Shown one piece after another: positions 33,687 through 44,089 of a DNA stretch of 64,000 nucleotides; within the stretch, counting starts at the first letter, position 1; every line of letters begins with the position of its first letter. The notes beneath the pieces are model-generated. The model searched no databases and had not been told where the DNA came from. It saw only the letters and a program-made list of their open reading frames with translations. This DNA comes from Artemisia argyi. Its lineage: Eukaryota > Streptophyta > Magnoliopsida > Asterales > Asteraceae. Made by a program: the position numbers and the translations under genes. The stretch lies in NCBI GenBank assembly GCA_030686995.1, contig CM060686.1, positions 72,396,819 to 72,460,818 of the forward strand, read 5' to 3'.

Positions 33687-33938
33687 ACCGGAATCTCTTC
33701 ATTTGCTGGTATTAGGGCGACTTCATGGACTCCTACGGTAGCCTTGCTCAATGTTGTGGAGAAGAAAAAAAAAAGAAAGTATGTGTTCAAATGTGAGGAC
33801 AACAGATACAAGTTCATACAATTTGCTTTTTCTACATTCGGGGAATTCGATACGGAGGCTTTGGACAAACTTTCACCTATTAAGACTATTATCATTAACC
33901 ACTCAAATAATGCTATGAGTGGTATTTTTATCAAAGAG
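33687..33938 (+). pseudogene. Reverse-transcriptase-related coding remnant, part 3
   Basis: Frame resumes with TGISSFAGIRATSWTP, then a Lys-rich KKKKRKYVFKCEDNRYKFI, AFSTFGEFDTEALDKLS and SNNAMSGIF, ending at a stop near 33939. This closes the coding region begun at 14695. The lysine run (A-rich DNA at about 33767-33778) has probably expanded. The minus-strand frame covering the same bases is a shadow. Confidence 0.75.
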
Positions 33939-33941
33939 TAA

Positions 33942-34020
33942 AGTTTTATAGTCAGAAAGGAATGAAAGTACAGTTTGTATCTACACTCTCATCCAACTTT
34001 ATGTAAATTTAGTATGTTTC

Positions 34021-34052
<32 letters not shown>

Positions 34053-35170
34053 TAATAACCACCGTTGATAATGAAAATAATAAATTCTAATGAAATTGAA
34101 AATATTATTTTTGCTATAATATATGTTAAATTCTACATATATATGACTTTTAAAGGATTTTCATTTCATTTCATTTGCAAACCAAACACATGAAGTAATG
34201 AAATTCATATTCAAAATTTCTTCATTATGCTAATCAAGCATGTTGTGAAATTAAATCAGATTTCTATACATTCATAATCCTAAGGATTCCATAAACCCAA
34301 CGGGACCTTGAAGTTTGACTCACTGATTGAAATATCCAAAGCTAAAAGTTAACTTGCGTCGGCTTTGAGTATCCATTATTGATATTCAATAAATGTGATC
34401 CGAGAAACATTTTGTAGCTTTGTGTTTATGTGATATAAATTAATGACAATGACATATACTTGCTTTGAAGCCTACAAAAAATACAGGTAGATTTTGAAAT
34501 GAATATAGACCTTTTGAATCATGAGCTGATTTTTCAACGTCCTCAAGAAAGTTCTTGAAACTAAACTGTATATTAAAGGTTATTTTGTCAGGTTTAAATT
34601 AACTCATTCGAGTTTTCGGTTCACAATTTAACCGACTGGTATTTTTTTTCTTTCTAAAATCAATTTTGAGTAGCAAGCCGGTATATTGTTCAACCGATTG
34701 AACCAGTCGGTCAACCTGGATGTTTAAACATTGGTTGGCATTATAAGAACCGATTGAACTAGTATACGGTTCAACCGATTGTATTTGAGCAAGTTTTTTT
34801 TGGAAGTTTTATATTTTTATTATAAATGTTATGGATGTGGTATAGACTATAAGCTTTAATCGCATGCTATCACAGTCAAAATCTACAACGTATGAAATAT
34901 CTCTGACGTAACACATGTATTCATTCTTTTTAATTAGATGTTATTTTCCCGGAAAGAGAGACCATAGCAATTATGGGACGTGACATTAATAGTCTGGACC
35001 ATCCTAAGGTTTTCACGAGCCCCACTTTGAGATGTATTGAGCTCTTTGATTTTTTTTTATTTTTTCTTACTTTCTATTTACACTTTCCTTGGTCATAATT
35101 TCCATTCTAATGTACCATTGTACATCATGTTTATCTAAATTAAACCACAAAAATATATCGTTGTATTTGA
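33942..35170. other. Non-coding stretch with a microsatellite and a GGTTCAACC-type repeat
   Basis: An (AAT)n tract lies at 34021-34050. Between about 34590 and 34790 phrases such as GTTCAACCGATTG, GAACCAGTCGGTCAACC and CGGTTCAACCGATTG occur in both orientations, as in common plant hAT/MITE-like repeats, but the ends were not found. No gene. Confidence 0.5.
34021..34050. repeat. (AAT)n microsatellite
   Basis: About nine AAT units followed by AAC/AAT variants. Confidence 0.9.
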
Positions 35171-35826
35171 TTTTTTTTTTTTTGAAAAATGAATATATAT
35201 TAACTCAAATATATATGCAAAGTTACATATAAAACTGTAATGAGCCAATTACATGCAAAAGCACCCATACAGCAGATGAATACAAACAATTCATGCTAGT
35301 TATTTAACAAAGTAGCAGCTACATCAATTCACCATAGAATGCCTATGCACAAACTACATTTCCTTTATCCTTGATTCCATCCTGCAAACACCATAGTGCA
35401 GCAGAACCTCCAAACCTCACACAATGTGTCCATAAGAAACATCTCAAAGAAAAGGCATCATCCAATACAATAGACATACGCACTACTCTTTTCCAATGGC
35501 ATATCAGACATGCCGGTTACATTCCCTGACAATACATACTTCTACTGAACACAATTTGCAGAATCCTCCTAACCTCACAAAAAATTGGCAAATGGCCTTT
35601 ATAAGTATACACACAAAGGCATAATTAGCATATCTAATACCATCTAAAAGAAGCATCCACTCATCCAAACACATCTTGAACTATAGCATTTGTTAGGGCA
35701 AAATAGCTTCATCTTTCACAACTCACTAGCTAGCCCCCATCCAAATCTATATTCACCACCAAATCCTCACTTATATATCTACAAAGTCATATCTCTCCAT
35801 TTCATCTTCCATATTCGATAAAAAAA
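35171..35826 (-). mobile_element. Possible retroposed sequence or LINE 3' end (minus)
   Basis: Begins on the plus strand with a poly-T run (about 35169-35181). On the minus strand the body would therefore end in poly-A after TAATATATATTCATTTTTC, like a LINE 3' UTR or a retroposed transcript. It has a different base composition from its flanks and no coding frame. The 5' limit (about 35826) and the target duplication were not found. Confidence 0.4.
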
Positions 35827-36115
35827 TTTACCAAGTAAAATAATTAATTAATGATTAGAAACGTTAATAAACAAAGACAAACCTTTGAATGTGGAAACCT
35901 AAATAAAAGAAACATATAACTTATCAATTTGAATCTTTTGAGGTATTACCTCAAATACAGAAGTTGTCAAATACACAAGATAAATTGTTCTGCAATTTCA
36001 TTAAACTTGAAAAGTATGACCATTTTTTGTTTTGCTTTTGTACAAAAGTTACGTACCTAATGATACAAAATGCAATTGGCAAGCTGTCCAAGTATAAGTT
36101 GGGCCTCATTTTTAA
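35827..36115. other. Non-coding stretch
   Basis: AT-rich, no gene. The 64-codon open frame at 35964-36158 has no motif and runs into the Helitron. Confidence 0.4.
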
Positions 36116-36398
36116 TCTATACTTCTATATAATGTATTTGAGACTATTCTATAATTAGAAAAACTTAAAAATTCAGACTTTTACTTACTAATTATGGAAA
36201 CAATCACCCCTAACAATCACCCTCAACAATTTATAACCACTTCAACAACCACCCCCAACAATTTATAACCACTTCAACAATCACCCCCAACAATTTATAA
36301 CCACCTCAACAACTACCCCAACAACCACTTTCCACCACCCCACCTCCCTCCTCTTCACCCCAACAATCCGCCCCCGCATCGCGCGGGCACCATTCTAG
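36116..36398 (+). mobile_element. Short non-autonomous Helitron (283 bp)
   Basis: The 5' end TCTATACTTCTATATAATG follows an A, and the 3' end ...CATTCTAG precedes a T, as required for insertion between A and T. Eight bases before the CTAG there is a GC-rich hairpin, CCCGCATCGCGCGGG (about 36373-36387). No target duplication is present, as expected. The middle has three tandem copies of a roughly 39-base unit containing CAACAATTTATAACCAC. It has no coding capacity; rolling-circle helicase would be supplied in trans. Confidence 0.9.
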
Positions 36399-36791
36399 TT
36401 TATTATAATGGGCCTAGAAAGCTAAAATGTCAAACTAAAACCAGGGTAATTTTATTTTAGTGCTCCAATAAAATTAGGGCCTCAGGCAATTCACACGGTC
36501 ATCACCGGCCCTTACTATAATACTACAATTTTCTCTTCAAGATGTGAGTATATGAAAAGGGAGAATTTCATATAACATAATGACTAGCGACTGGTTTTTA
36601 ATCTCGCGTATAAAAATGATCTACAAAAGTAATAATTTTTATATATCTTTTGCTAAACTCTTAATATCAAAAAAATTGTAGTATTAACCATGAGTATCAG
36701 TTCATACATGCTAATGAAAACTAGTAAACTACCAACCGGTGGATAGAACATTTAGAATATGTTTGTCAGAGTGTCAGACAAATTTACCCCA
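36399..36791. other. 3' flank of the TNL pseudogene
   Basis: About 390 bases between the Helitron and the TNL stop codon. No gene or element recognised; it would contain the TNL 3' UTR. Confidence 0.5.
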
Positions 36792-37313
36792 TCAACTTGG
36801 ACACCATAAAATGTCGATAGACGATTTCGAAGCACGCTGGATTGTAAATGTCTTTCTATCTTCACGTTCCTCGTCCCAAAACTCTAAGTTATCTGAAGCG
36901 CCTTGTATAGTTTGAAGCTGATGACCTCCTTTACTTTTCCTAGGAACAAGTTCAACTTCAAACTTTCCACCTAAGAATAAGGAAATCGTACTATTTTGTG
37001 GATTTAACCATGTGTTGTGCATTAGTGAACTGAAGGAAACATATCCTATATATGTTGGAGAATAACGATCCACAAATAGCTCGTTTTGATCATCATTACA
37101 CTCAGACTCGTTTACCTCCTGCTCTATAGTTATCGTGACAAATGGTTCCTGGTACTCTATAACACAGTATATTAAGAACCCACAAAAATCATTGTACCAA
37201 TTTTGTGGAAGCTGCAATATGAACCGACTCCTAGGTGCGAGGCTAGACACATACATCTTTCGCACCTGATGTTCTAGAGCGAGACTCAAATAGTGATGCT
37301 CAATAGCATTTTC
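36792..37313 (-). CDS. TNL exon 5: C-JID (post-LRR) domain
   Basis: Acceptor TATGGCAG; starts ENAIEHHYLSLALEHQV and reaches a TGA at 36792-36794. RSRFILQLPQNWYNDFCGFL matches the start of the C-JID module (consensus ..LPG..IP.WF......F.G...CVV), a jelly-roll domain that helps recognise effectors in TNLs such as RPP1 and ROQ1. The strand-rich middle ISLFLGGKFEVELVPRKSKG fits the same fold. The frame is open throughout. Confidence 0.8.
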   Translation of the reverse strand, partial: ENAIEHHYLSLALEHQVRKMYVSSLAPRSRFILQLPQNWYNDFCGFLIYCVIEYQEPFVTITIEQEVNESECNDDQNELFVDRYSPTYIGYVSFSSLMHNTWLNPQNSTISLFLGGKFEVELVPRKSKGGHQLQTIQGASDNLEFWDEEREDRKTFTIQRASKSSIDILWCPS

Positions 37314-37401
37314 CTGCCATATATATGTAATTAAGAATTGAAGTGTTAGCTTGGGTTTGGGATTATATATAAAGATTAACAGTCAAAAGGTAGAGCCTAA
37401 C

Positions 37402-38180
37402 CTGACGCATGGAATCAAGTAGAATTTTATCACCCAGAGGACCGACTTTATTACTCCCAAAAAATGAGACTTTCCATAACCATTTATTTGAAATATCTCC
37501 AACAGTTTCAAGTGAGTAACAATAATCTGCTCTTAGTATGGCTATACTTGATGGGAGCTCCGAGAACTCTACAAGCTTATTGCATAATGATATATCGAGC
37601 CATTTAAGTCGAGGAAGTTGCAAGAGGCTAAAATTTAACTGTGAAAATATGTTTTGTGATAGATCAAGTTCTTGCAAGTTGGATAACTCCCAAACGTTAG
37701 ACTTGATGTCTTCATCTCCCAAATGGCAATTGCTGAGAACCAACTTTTTTAAGCCAGTGCTAATAAATTGTAACCCTGAACGGTTCAAGCTATTGTGAAG
37801 TAAAACAGGCTGATTTACTGAATTATATTCACCATCATCATCGCTTCGACCACATGTTAGGCAAGTAACAAAAAAGTCGGTACAATATTGCCTATAGGAT
37901 GCAACTTCATTTCCATATTTGAAAGTTTTATGCACTTTGAAAGCGAAAGAGTCTCTAGTTTCTCTATGCGGGTAATAGATGGAAACATCTTAAGATTGCT
38001 ACAGCTTGTTATGAGTAACAAAACAAGCTTTTTCAAGCGTTTAACTGATGAATGGATCTCTTCTAGACGCGGAGATTTATTCAGGTGAAATCTTTCAAGA
38101 TTCGAAAGTCCACTAAAATCTGGTGTCATGATTAGATTGTTCAAACCATGAAGTTTGATCATTCTCAAATTTGGTAGATA
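37402..38180 (-). pseudogene. TNL exon 4: LRR exon with frameshift
   Basis: Acceptor TGCAACAG, donor CGTCAG before GTTAGG. The first part reads YLPNLRMIKLHGLNNLIMTP, then FSGLSNLERFHL, RLEEIHSSVKRLKKLVLL and IEKLETLSLSKC, regular TNL-type LRRs. Between about 37940 and 37860 the reading frame changes; frame 1 meets a stop at 37857-37859. The second part (frame 2) reads NSLNRSGLQFIS, LKKLVLSNCHLGDEDI, LQELDLSQNIFSQLNFSLLQ, LPRLKWLDISLCNKLVEF and SIAILRADYCYSLETVGDIS. Compared with related genes there also seem to be missing repeats at the shift. This breaks the receptor. Confidence 0.85.
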
Positions 38181-39785
38181 CTGTTGCATAAAAGATGAGA
38201 TAAGTCAAAAGTTTGTGAGCGCGCGTACTCGTTAATGCATACAGAAAAAGTGAATTATTATCTGGTTCTTATAAGTAAACAGGAAATATAATATACAGGT
38301 TTCACATACATAGAGAGGAACCCATTATTGGAGATTAAGGTATCACTATCAATATTGGAGGGAATTCAGACTCTACATCATATGTGGATCATATTTTAAA
38401 AGTTCTTAGCAGCTTATTGTGCTGTATGGCGATTCTAAGTCTAACTAGTGCATGCCATTTGATGTGAAGCTTTTAAGGTTTATCATTACACATTAATCTT
38501 GTTTAATTCTATACACAATACTAGTATATTATTAATGTATAGAAATATGTACTTATTAAAAGTCATAAAGGACATTTATGAAACAAAGGAGCAGTTCATG
38601 CTTTTAATCCTTAGCCGTCATAAGAAATTAATTCAAACTTATCATTTACCTTTCCAAAACAGTATGGTTTATAATAGTATCAATCAGTCCAAATTATATA
38701 TACGCATTTCTACTTTTGTTGTCCTAAAGGAAATGGGAAAAATATTTATTAATGTACCATACTTGTCACAAATGTTACTTTCGTGTAGCGAACAAAAAAA
38801 ATAGTTTTTCAGTACACTAAAGTTGACATTTTTGTCTTTCTTTGTGTATTATGACTATTTTACCCTTTCAAATTACATAAATGGTCCCTGTGTGTTTGCG
38901 AAAATTGCATCCACCATCCTTAGGCTAAATTACATAAATGGTCCCTGTCGTTTGGAGAAAATTGCGTCCACCGTCTCTTTTTTTTTCGAAATTCCTTTTT
39001 CAAAAAAATTATTTCGGAAAAATAAATATTTTCAAAAAAAATATTTTTGAAAAAAAATATTTTCAGGAAAAAAAAAATATTTAAAAAAAATCGGGTTAAA
39101 AAAATTTTGAAAAAAAAATATTTTTGAAAAAAAATATTTTCAGAAAAAAATATTTTCGAAAAAAAAATTTGAAAAAAAAATATTTTCGGAAAAAGATATT
39201 TTCGAAAAAAAAATTCCGGGTTAAAAAAATTTCGAGAAAAAATATTTTTGAAAAAAAAAATTATTTTCGGAAAAAAATATTTGCAAAAAAAATATTTTCG
39301 GAAAAAGATATTTTCAAAAAAAAATATCTTTGAAAAAAAAATTATTTTCGAAAAAAAATATATATTTAAAAAAAAATTGGAAAAATGAGGACGGTGGACG
39401 CAATTTTCTCTAAACAACAGGGACCATTTATGTAATTTAGCCAAAGGACATTGGATGCAATTTTTAAAAAATCAAGGATAAAATGGTAACTACATATTTT
39501 TTTTTTATCTTTAATACACAAAGAAAGACAAAAATGTCAACTTTAATGTACTGAAAAGCTATTTTTTTTGTTCGCTACACAGAAGTAATATTTGTGACAA
39601 GTATTATACATTAATAAATATTTTTCCCAAAACAAATCTGCACTTTAAGTTTTTGTATCAATAAAAAATCATTTTTAATGTCAAGGTGACATTTTAATGG
39701 CGCATAATGATTGCACTATTTAAAAACCTCTGTGCAATTTTCAATTAGACATAAATTGTTTTTATATATTTCCAATATGACATAC
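38181..39785 (-). other. TNL intron 3 (contains a fold-back element)
   Basis: Donor GTATGT at 39785, acceptor CAG at 38183-38181. Most of it is the inverted-repeat element at 38735-39628; the rest is AT-rich and featureless. The plus-strand frame at 38499-38804 shows no motif. Confidence 0.75.
38735..39628. mobile_element. Fold-back / MULE-like element with long inverted repeats (894 bp)
   Basis: Left arm from about 38735 (GGGAAAAATATTTATTAATG) to 38985 and right arm from about 39385 to 39628 are inverted copies of each other. They share GTAGCGAACAAAAAAAATAG, AAGTTGACATTTTTGTCTTT, and ACATAAATGGTCCCTG with GAAAATTGCGTCCACCGTC. Flanking 9-mers are AAAGGAAAT (38726-38734) and AAAACAAAT (39629-39637), seven of nine matching, the size expected for Mutator-like elements. 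The core (about 38990-39380) is a degenerate GAAAAAAATATTTTC repeat. The 174-residue minus-strand frame over 38920-39444 is low-complexity artefact. Confidence 0.8.
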
Positions 39786-40001
39786 CTTAAATCCATTCCA
39801 AAGTTGTTTTTGGTGGCCGCCATTCAGTACCAGACAACAAAGCTCAGTTTGTGGAAAATTTGTGGGTAACGAACTCGCATGATGACCTTTCCATTCAATC
39901 CACCTAAGCTTCTTCATGTTCGCAACTACGTGATTATTATGACGTGGTAATGGATCGTACATATCGGATATAATTCTTATTGCTATGACCCTGTCAAGTT
40001 C
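39786..40001 (-). CDS. TNL exon 3: NB-ARC/LRR linker
   Basis: 216 bases, 72 codons, phase 0 at both ends. Acceptor ATATATAG, donor AAG before GTATGT. Encodes ELDRVIAIRIISDMY at the start, then NMKKLRWIEWKGHHASSLPT with a following NFPQTELCCLVL. This is the conserved region where TNLs enter the first leucine-rich repeats (typically ..LRWL.W.gyp...LP..F.p..L..L.l). No defect is seen in this exon. Confidence 0.85.
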
Positions 40002-40192
40002 CTATATATGATAGAGAAAAAAAGGGGTGTCAATGTTAGAAATAAGATTGATTATATATCTATATATGAAAGTTTTTGTCATTCAAATTTCGGTTGGGTT
40101 AGAATACGGCAAAACCATATTTTTTTTATGTGGGAACTAAGCCTTATAAATTTAAATGCCTACATATGATGCTAATATAGCTTAACCATTAC

Positions 40193-40790
40193 CGTTGTTG
40201 GATCCATAGCGCATATTCTTAGAACTTCTTCCACTTGCCAAACTCTAGTATGTTTTTCGGGATTCCGGGGGTGCTCTCCTCTAACAATGTAGTGTCCCAT
40301 TTCTTGTATCAAATCATGCATAGAAAACATTCCATCTGAAATAGTTATAAGAGCCTTTTGTATGAGCACCTTTATACCTATAACAGGGTGAAGACCACAA
40401 GCATCAAGTATCTCTATTGCATAATTTTTCTTCTCTCCCCTAAAGAAACAAGCAATGTCTAGGAACAATTCTTTCTCCTCACGTGTGAGGCCATCGTAGC
40501 TAATTTTTAGCTTTTCCACAATATCAGTATCTGGGATTTCTTTCAATCTAGCTAATGCACTCTTCCACCCATTTATATCTTTGTCACACAGAAAAGAGCC
40601 TAAAACTATAAGTGCTAGTGGGAGACCACTAGCATACAAAACTACATATTCTGAAAGCCGCTCATAACCTTCTTTAGGTCGGTAATCCCGATGTGCGTGC
40701 TTGCAAAAGAGCTCAATGCAGGGGAAAGACTCACACAAAAATCTTTGATGAATTCGAACATTTACACCCACAAAATGGATCAGAACATGA
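40193..40790 (-). pseudogene. TNL exon 2: second half of NB-ARC
   Basis: Motifs in order are: a poorly conserved start; CIELFCKHAHRDYRP; YERLSEYVVLYASGLPLALI (GLPL motif); LKISYDGL; EKELFLDIACFFRG (TNL-type RNBS-D); and FSMHDLIQEMGHYIV (MHD motif). It ends GACCCAACAACG before GTAATG. The P-loop, RNBS-A, kinase 2 and most of RNBS-B, which should precede these, are absent both here and in the 800 bases up to the CACTA insertion. The protein could not bind ATP normally. The upstream limit is approximate; the frame stays open to 40819 and beyond without NB-ARC similarity. Confidence 0.85.
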
Positions 40791-40819
40791 TTGTTCAAAC
40801 AAGCCTTCAAAAAGGACAC

Positions 40820-41601
40820 AAATACAAAACTCTCTGTAAGTGTAGTAAACTCTAAAATCTCAAGAACCCAAATTTTGATGGATATGTATATTTTAGTGGA
40901 ACAATTGTTAGCAGCAAAAATAACTTATAGATTTACATGTTTTGTACTTGACTTAAAATCATATAGAGAGTTTTATATAAAGAGCATGCTAAACTTAATT
41001 ATAGGAGCTTAAGTTTGTATTCCAAAAAAAAAAATAAATAAATAAAATGCTCATAAATGATCATAAACTACGATTTTTAACCACGATTATTAATGTTTTG
41101 ACCGTGAATCAATAAGAATTGAGTTCAATGCTACACAGACTCAATCCGGATAAAGACTTGAGCCGAGCTGACACACTTTATCAGTTTCAACTCACATTGA
41201 ATGTGGAACAAAACTAATAAGTGAGACAGGGTCTTAAAATGTCAACTAATGGCTCAAATTATCAAAAAAGTTGAGTTCAAATTACCCCATCAAATGGTTG
41301 CATTTTTATATTTTCCTTTTAACATGTGGGTAAATAAGAAAATATACATCTAACTTGTAATTGAGATCGATCTAAGCGCCAGCTCAATTCTGTAAAATAA
41401 CTCACCAATAATTGAGCTCAAGCTTTTTGCATATCAAAACAAAACGAGCCCGAGCTCTTCAAACCTTGCGTATTATCAAAAGCGCAAGGAGCTTATTGGT
41501 TTGTACTTTTTGTCCAAATCGATCTCAGTTCCTTGAATTCATTGGTTTGCAGTTTTGTACTATATACTACGTAGTAGAATAAACTAAATGAGGAAAAACG
41601 C
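40820..41601 (-). other. Remainder of TNL intron 1 / missing NB-ARC region
   Basis: About 780 bases between the partial NB-ARC exon and the CACTA element. I looked on the minus strand for a P-loop (GxGGxGKTT) or kinase-2 motif and found none, so the first half of NB-ARC has been deleted rather than displaced. The stretch has the repeated words GAGCTCAAG, GAGCCCGAGCTC and AATTGAGTTCAA, suggesting an old repeat. Confidence 0.6.
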
Positions 41602-41650
41602 AAACACTAGTACAATCGACGATTTCGCCGGCGACATTTTTACGATGTTC

Positions 41651-42015
41651 CCGTCGACATGTCCACGGCATTATCTGTTGCCGTCGACATGTCGACGGGA
41701 ACATATCGACGGCTGTGCCTCGTCGGGAACAATGTTCCCGTCGACAATCGCCGTCGACATCGTGGGTCCCACTTCGTTTTTCAGTCAAACGAATTCTTTG
41801 TCCGTCAAATTGTTTCCGTCGACATGTCGACGGGAAAATAATACTAATTAACATTTTAATTAACAAATAATAATTACGTTTATCTAATGCCGGCGACATG
41901 TCCACGGCATTTTAAAATTAAAAAATTTGATTATTTAATTATGCCGTCGACATGTCGACGGAAACAATTAAAAAACAATATTTTTTGGTTAATGTTGCCG
42001 TCGACATGTCGACGG
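41651..42015. promoter_or_regulatory. Left subterminal palindrome array of the CACTA element
   Basis: Six copies of the motif CCGTCGACATGTCGACGG or one- to three-base variants, at about 41651-41668, 41681-41698, 41816-41834, 41890-41908, 41943-41961 and 41997-42015, plus half-sites between them. In En/Spm, subterminal repeats bind the TNPA protein; these palindromes are the likely equivalent binding sites (inference). Confidence 0.85.
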
Positions 42016-42399
42016 CATCACTGAGGTATCCTACTAACAGCAGGCTGCAAAACCAGCATTTTTCCAGATTTTTTTCCGGATTTTCCGGAAAAAATCTACC
42101 AAAACCTGTAACAACCAGAACTTGTAATAGCACCTATAACCACTCAATATCAACATGTCCTAAACGTATAACTCGCCATCGCCTAAAACACTTGCAAATT
42201 ATCGGTAAACAACCTCGAAATGCATTAAAACATATAAAGTCTACAAAACGGGGTGTGGTAATATCTAAACCTAGCTGCTATATCCACGAATGTTTCAATA
42301 TCTGCGATTTTCAAGTCGCCAAAAGGTTAAACTACAAAATACTAAGATAAGGGTCACGAAAATATTGTTTCAACCATAAGTACAACACAAAATAATCCA

Positions 42400-43030
42400 A
42401 GTATATGATTGTAAAGCTTCTATAAGGACCTCCGTGGTTCTTGTCTCCAGTTTATAGGATTTTTCCACTTCCGCAAGTGCTACGATTTCATCCTGAAAAT
42501 ATAATAACATATACATTTATCAAGAAGATAAATCTCAATATATACACAGTGATAACAATTGCTTGAAAAACAAATAGTATTACTACCTCAACTATATCCA
42601 AGTCTATCAAGTATGCTGTTTGCTTCAAGGAACTAAGTAGAGGAGTAGCTGCCGTGATACAGGAAATAGATATAGATCCAACCGTTCGTCTGTAGCTCTT
42701 GGATTCCTTCAGTTTAAAAAAGACGGCCTCCAATTGCTCCTTATACTTATCAGCATCTTCTTCAAGACTCGAGTGATCACCATCGTCAACTTTGTTCACT
42801 GTTTTCCTTTCCAAGTTAGACAATTCAGACTTCACGTGTTTATGGTAGGCCTCTGTTTGAGCGGGGACTAAACAAGCTTCACGATTTGAAGCCTTTGCAA
42901 TTTCTGCCACTGCCTAAGAAAAAAGGTAAGCCACAACATAATCGAGAATAACTACACAAAATCAAATAGTTGTAAACATTTACCTTCAAAAAGGAAATGG
43001 TCAGCTCAGGGTGTTGATGCCGTCCAAGAA
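42400..43030 (-). pseudogene. Captured gene fragment resembling TTI1 (TELO2-interacting protein 1)
   Basis: Three exons on the minus strand: 43030-42984 (ending TTTTTGAAG before GTAAAT); 42913-42587 (acceptor TTTCTTAG, ending GTTGAG before GTAGTA); and 42492 to about 42400 (acceptor TTTTCAG). The joined frame has no stop until 42365 or so. Segments include HPELTISFLKAVAEIAK, LVPAQTEAYHKHVKSELSNL, SYRRTVGSISISCITAATPL, LSSLKQTAYLIDLDIVE and EIVALAEVEKSYKLE. From memory these match the C-terminal HEAT-repeat region of plant TTI1, a subunit of the TTT complex that matures PIKK kinases. The fragment starts exactly where a tandem repeat begins (43031) and lacks both gene ends, so it was captured by the transposon. 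The family call is by memory only. Confidence 0.55.
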
Positions 43031-43620
43031 TCTACTTCTATATATAACGCAAAAATTCTAATTCTATTTCTACTCCTACGTACTCAACTAATTTTTTCAA
43101 CTAATCGATTCGCAAACTAACATTTTATCAATATATCTACTTCTATCTAACTAGAATTTTAAACAATATATCTACTTCTATCTAACCAATTTTTCAAAAC
43201 CTTACAATTAACCAATATATTAGAACTAGTATACCATATATACTAACCAAACGCAAACTAACATTTAACCAATATATCTACTTCTATATAACGCAAAAAT
43301 TCTAATTCTAATTCTACTCCTACATACTCAACTAATTTTTTCAACTAATCGATTCGCAAACTAACATTTTATCAATACATCTACTTCTATCTAACTAGAA
43401 TTGTAAACAATATATCTACTTCTATCTAACCAATTTTTCAAAACCTTACAATTGACCAATATATTAGAACTAGTATACCATATATACTAACCAAACGCAA
43501 ACTAACATTTAACCAATATATCTACTTCTATATATAACGCAAAAATTCTAATTCTAATTCTACTCCTACATACTCAACTAATTTTTTCAACTAATCGATT
43601 CGCAAACTAACTAAACGCAA
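43031..43620. repeat. 245-bp tandem repeat inside the CACTA element
   Basis: Units start at TCTACTTCTATAT at 43031, 43277 and 43521 (periods 246 and 244), giving 2.4 copies with very high identity. Each unit contains the sub-phrase ATATATCTACTTCTATCTAAC. The array abuts the captured exon without a spacer. Confidence 0.9.
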
Positions 43621-44089
43621 CATATTTACTCCGCTGGAAAACTAATTTTTTCAACTAATCAATCCACAACTAACTAACTAACTAACTAATAACATATTTG
43701 CATATATTAACTAATTTAAAAAAACTGTCTTGGCTAAAACGATCAAACAGTTAGCCGAAACATAACTAACTAACTAAACTAATTTAACTAGTTTAACATA
43801 TATCTTGGGCTGTACACAAACAGTTGTCGTCGACATGTCGTCGGGATACCAAAAGTTAAAAAAAAGGGACCACATTACCTCTGTCTCGGCTTCACCCTCG
43901 GCTCTCACCCTCGGCTTCACCGGCTGTTAAAAAAATCAAAAAATTAACAATTATACATTAACAATTAACATTTAATAACTAATAATATCAAAAAATTAAA
44001 AAATGCAAATCAAAATTTTAAAAATACCTTCGTTAAACAAGAAATAACGGGGAAGAAGAAAAGAAAGAATTAAACATGAGATGGGTTGA
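43621..44089. other. CACTA internal spacer
   Basis: AT-rich with ACTAACTAACTAA runs (about 43670-43690 and 43766-43782), one variant palindrome (43826-43845) and a short CTCGGCTTCACC duplicated phrase near 43890-43922. No gene. Confidence 0.6.

Noticed and set aside
34590..34790. Defined MITE with GGTTCAACC termini
   Set aside because: Motifs in both orientations are suggestive, but no ends or target duplication could be located.
38920..39444. 174-residue minus-strand open frame rich in Phe, Lys and Ile
   Set aside because: Translation of the degenerate GAAAAAAATATTTTC core and one arm of the fold-back element; no protein character beyond base composition.
42488..42910. Middle exon of the TNL gene
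   Set aside because: No NB-ARC motif; sequence lies inside the CACTA termini and reads as a different, TTI1-like protein with its own introns.
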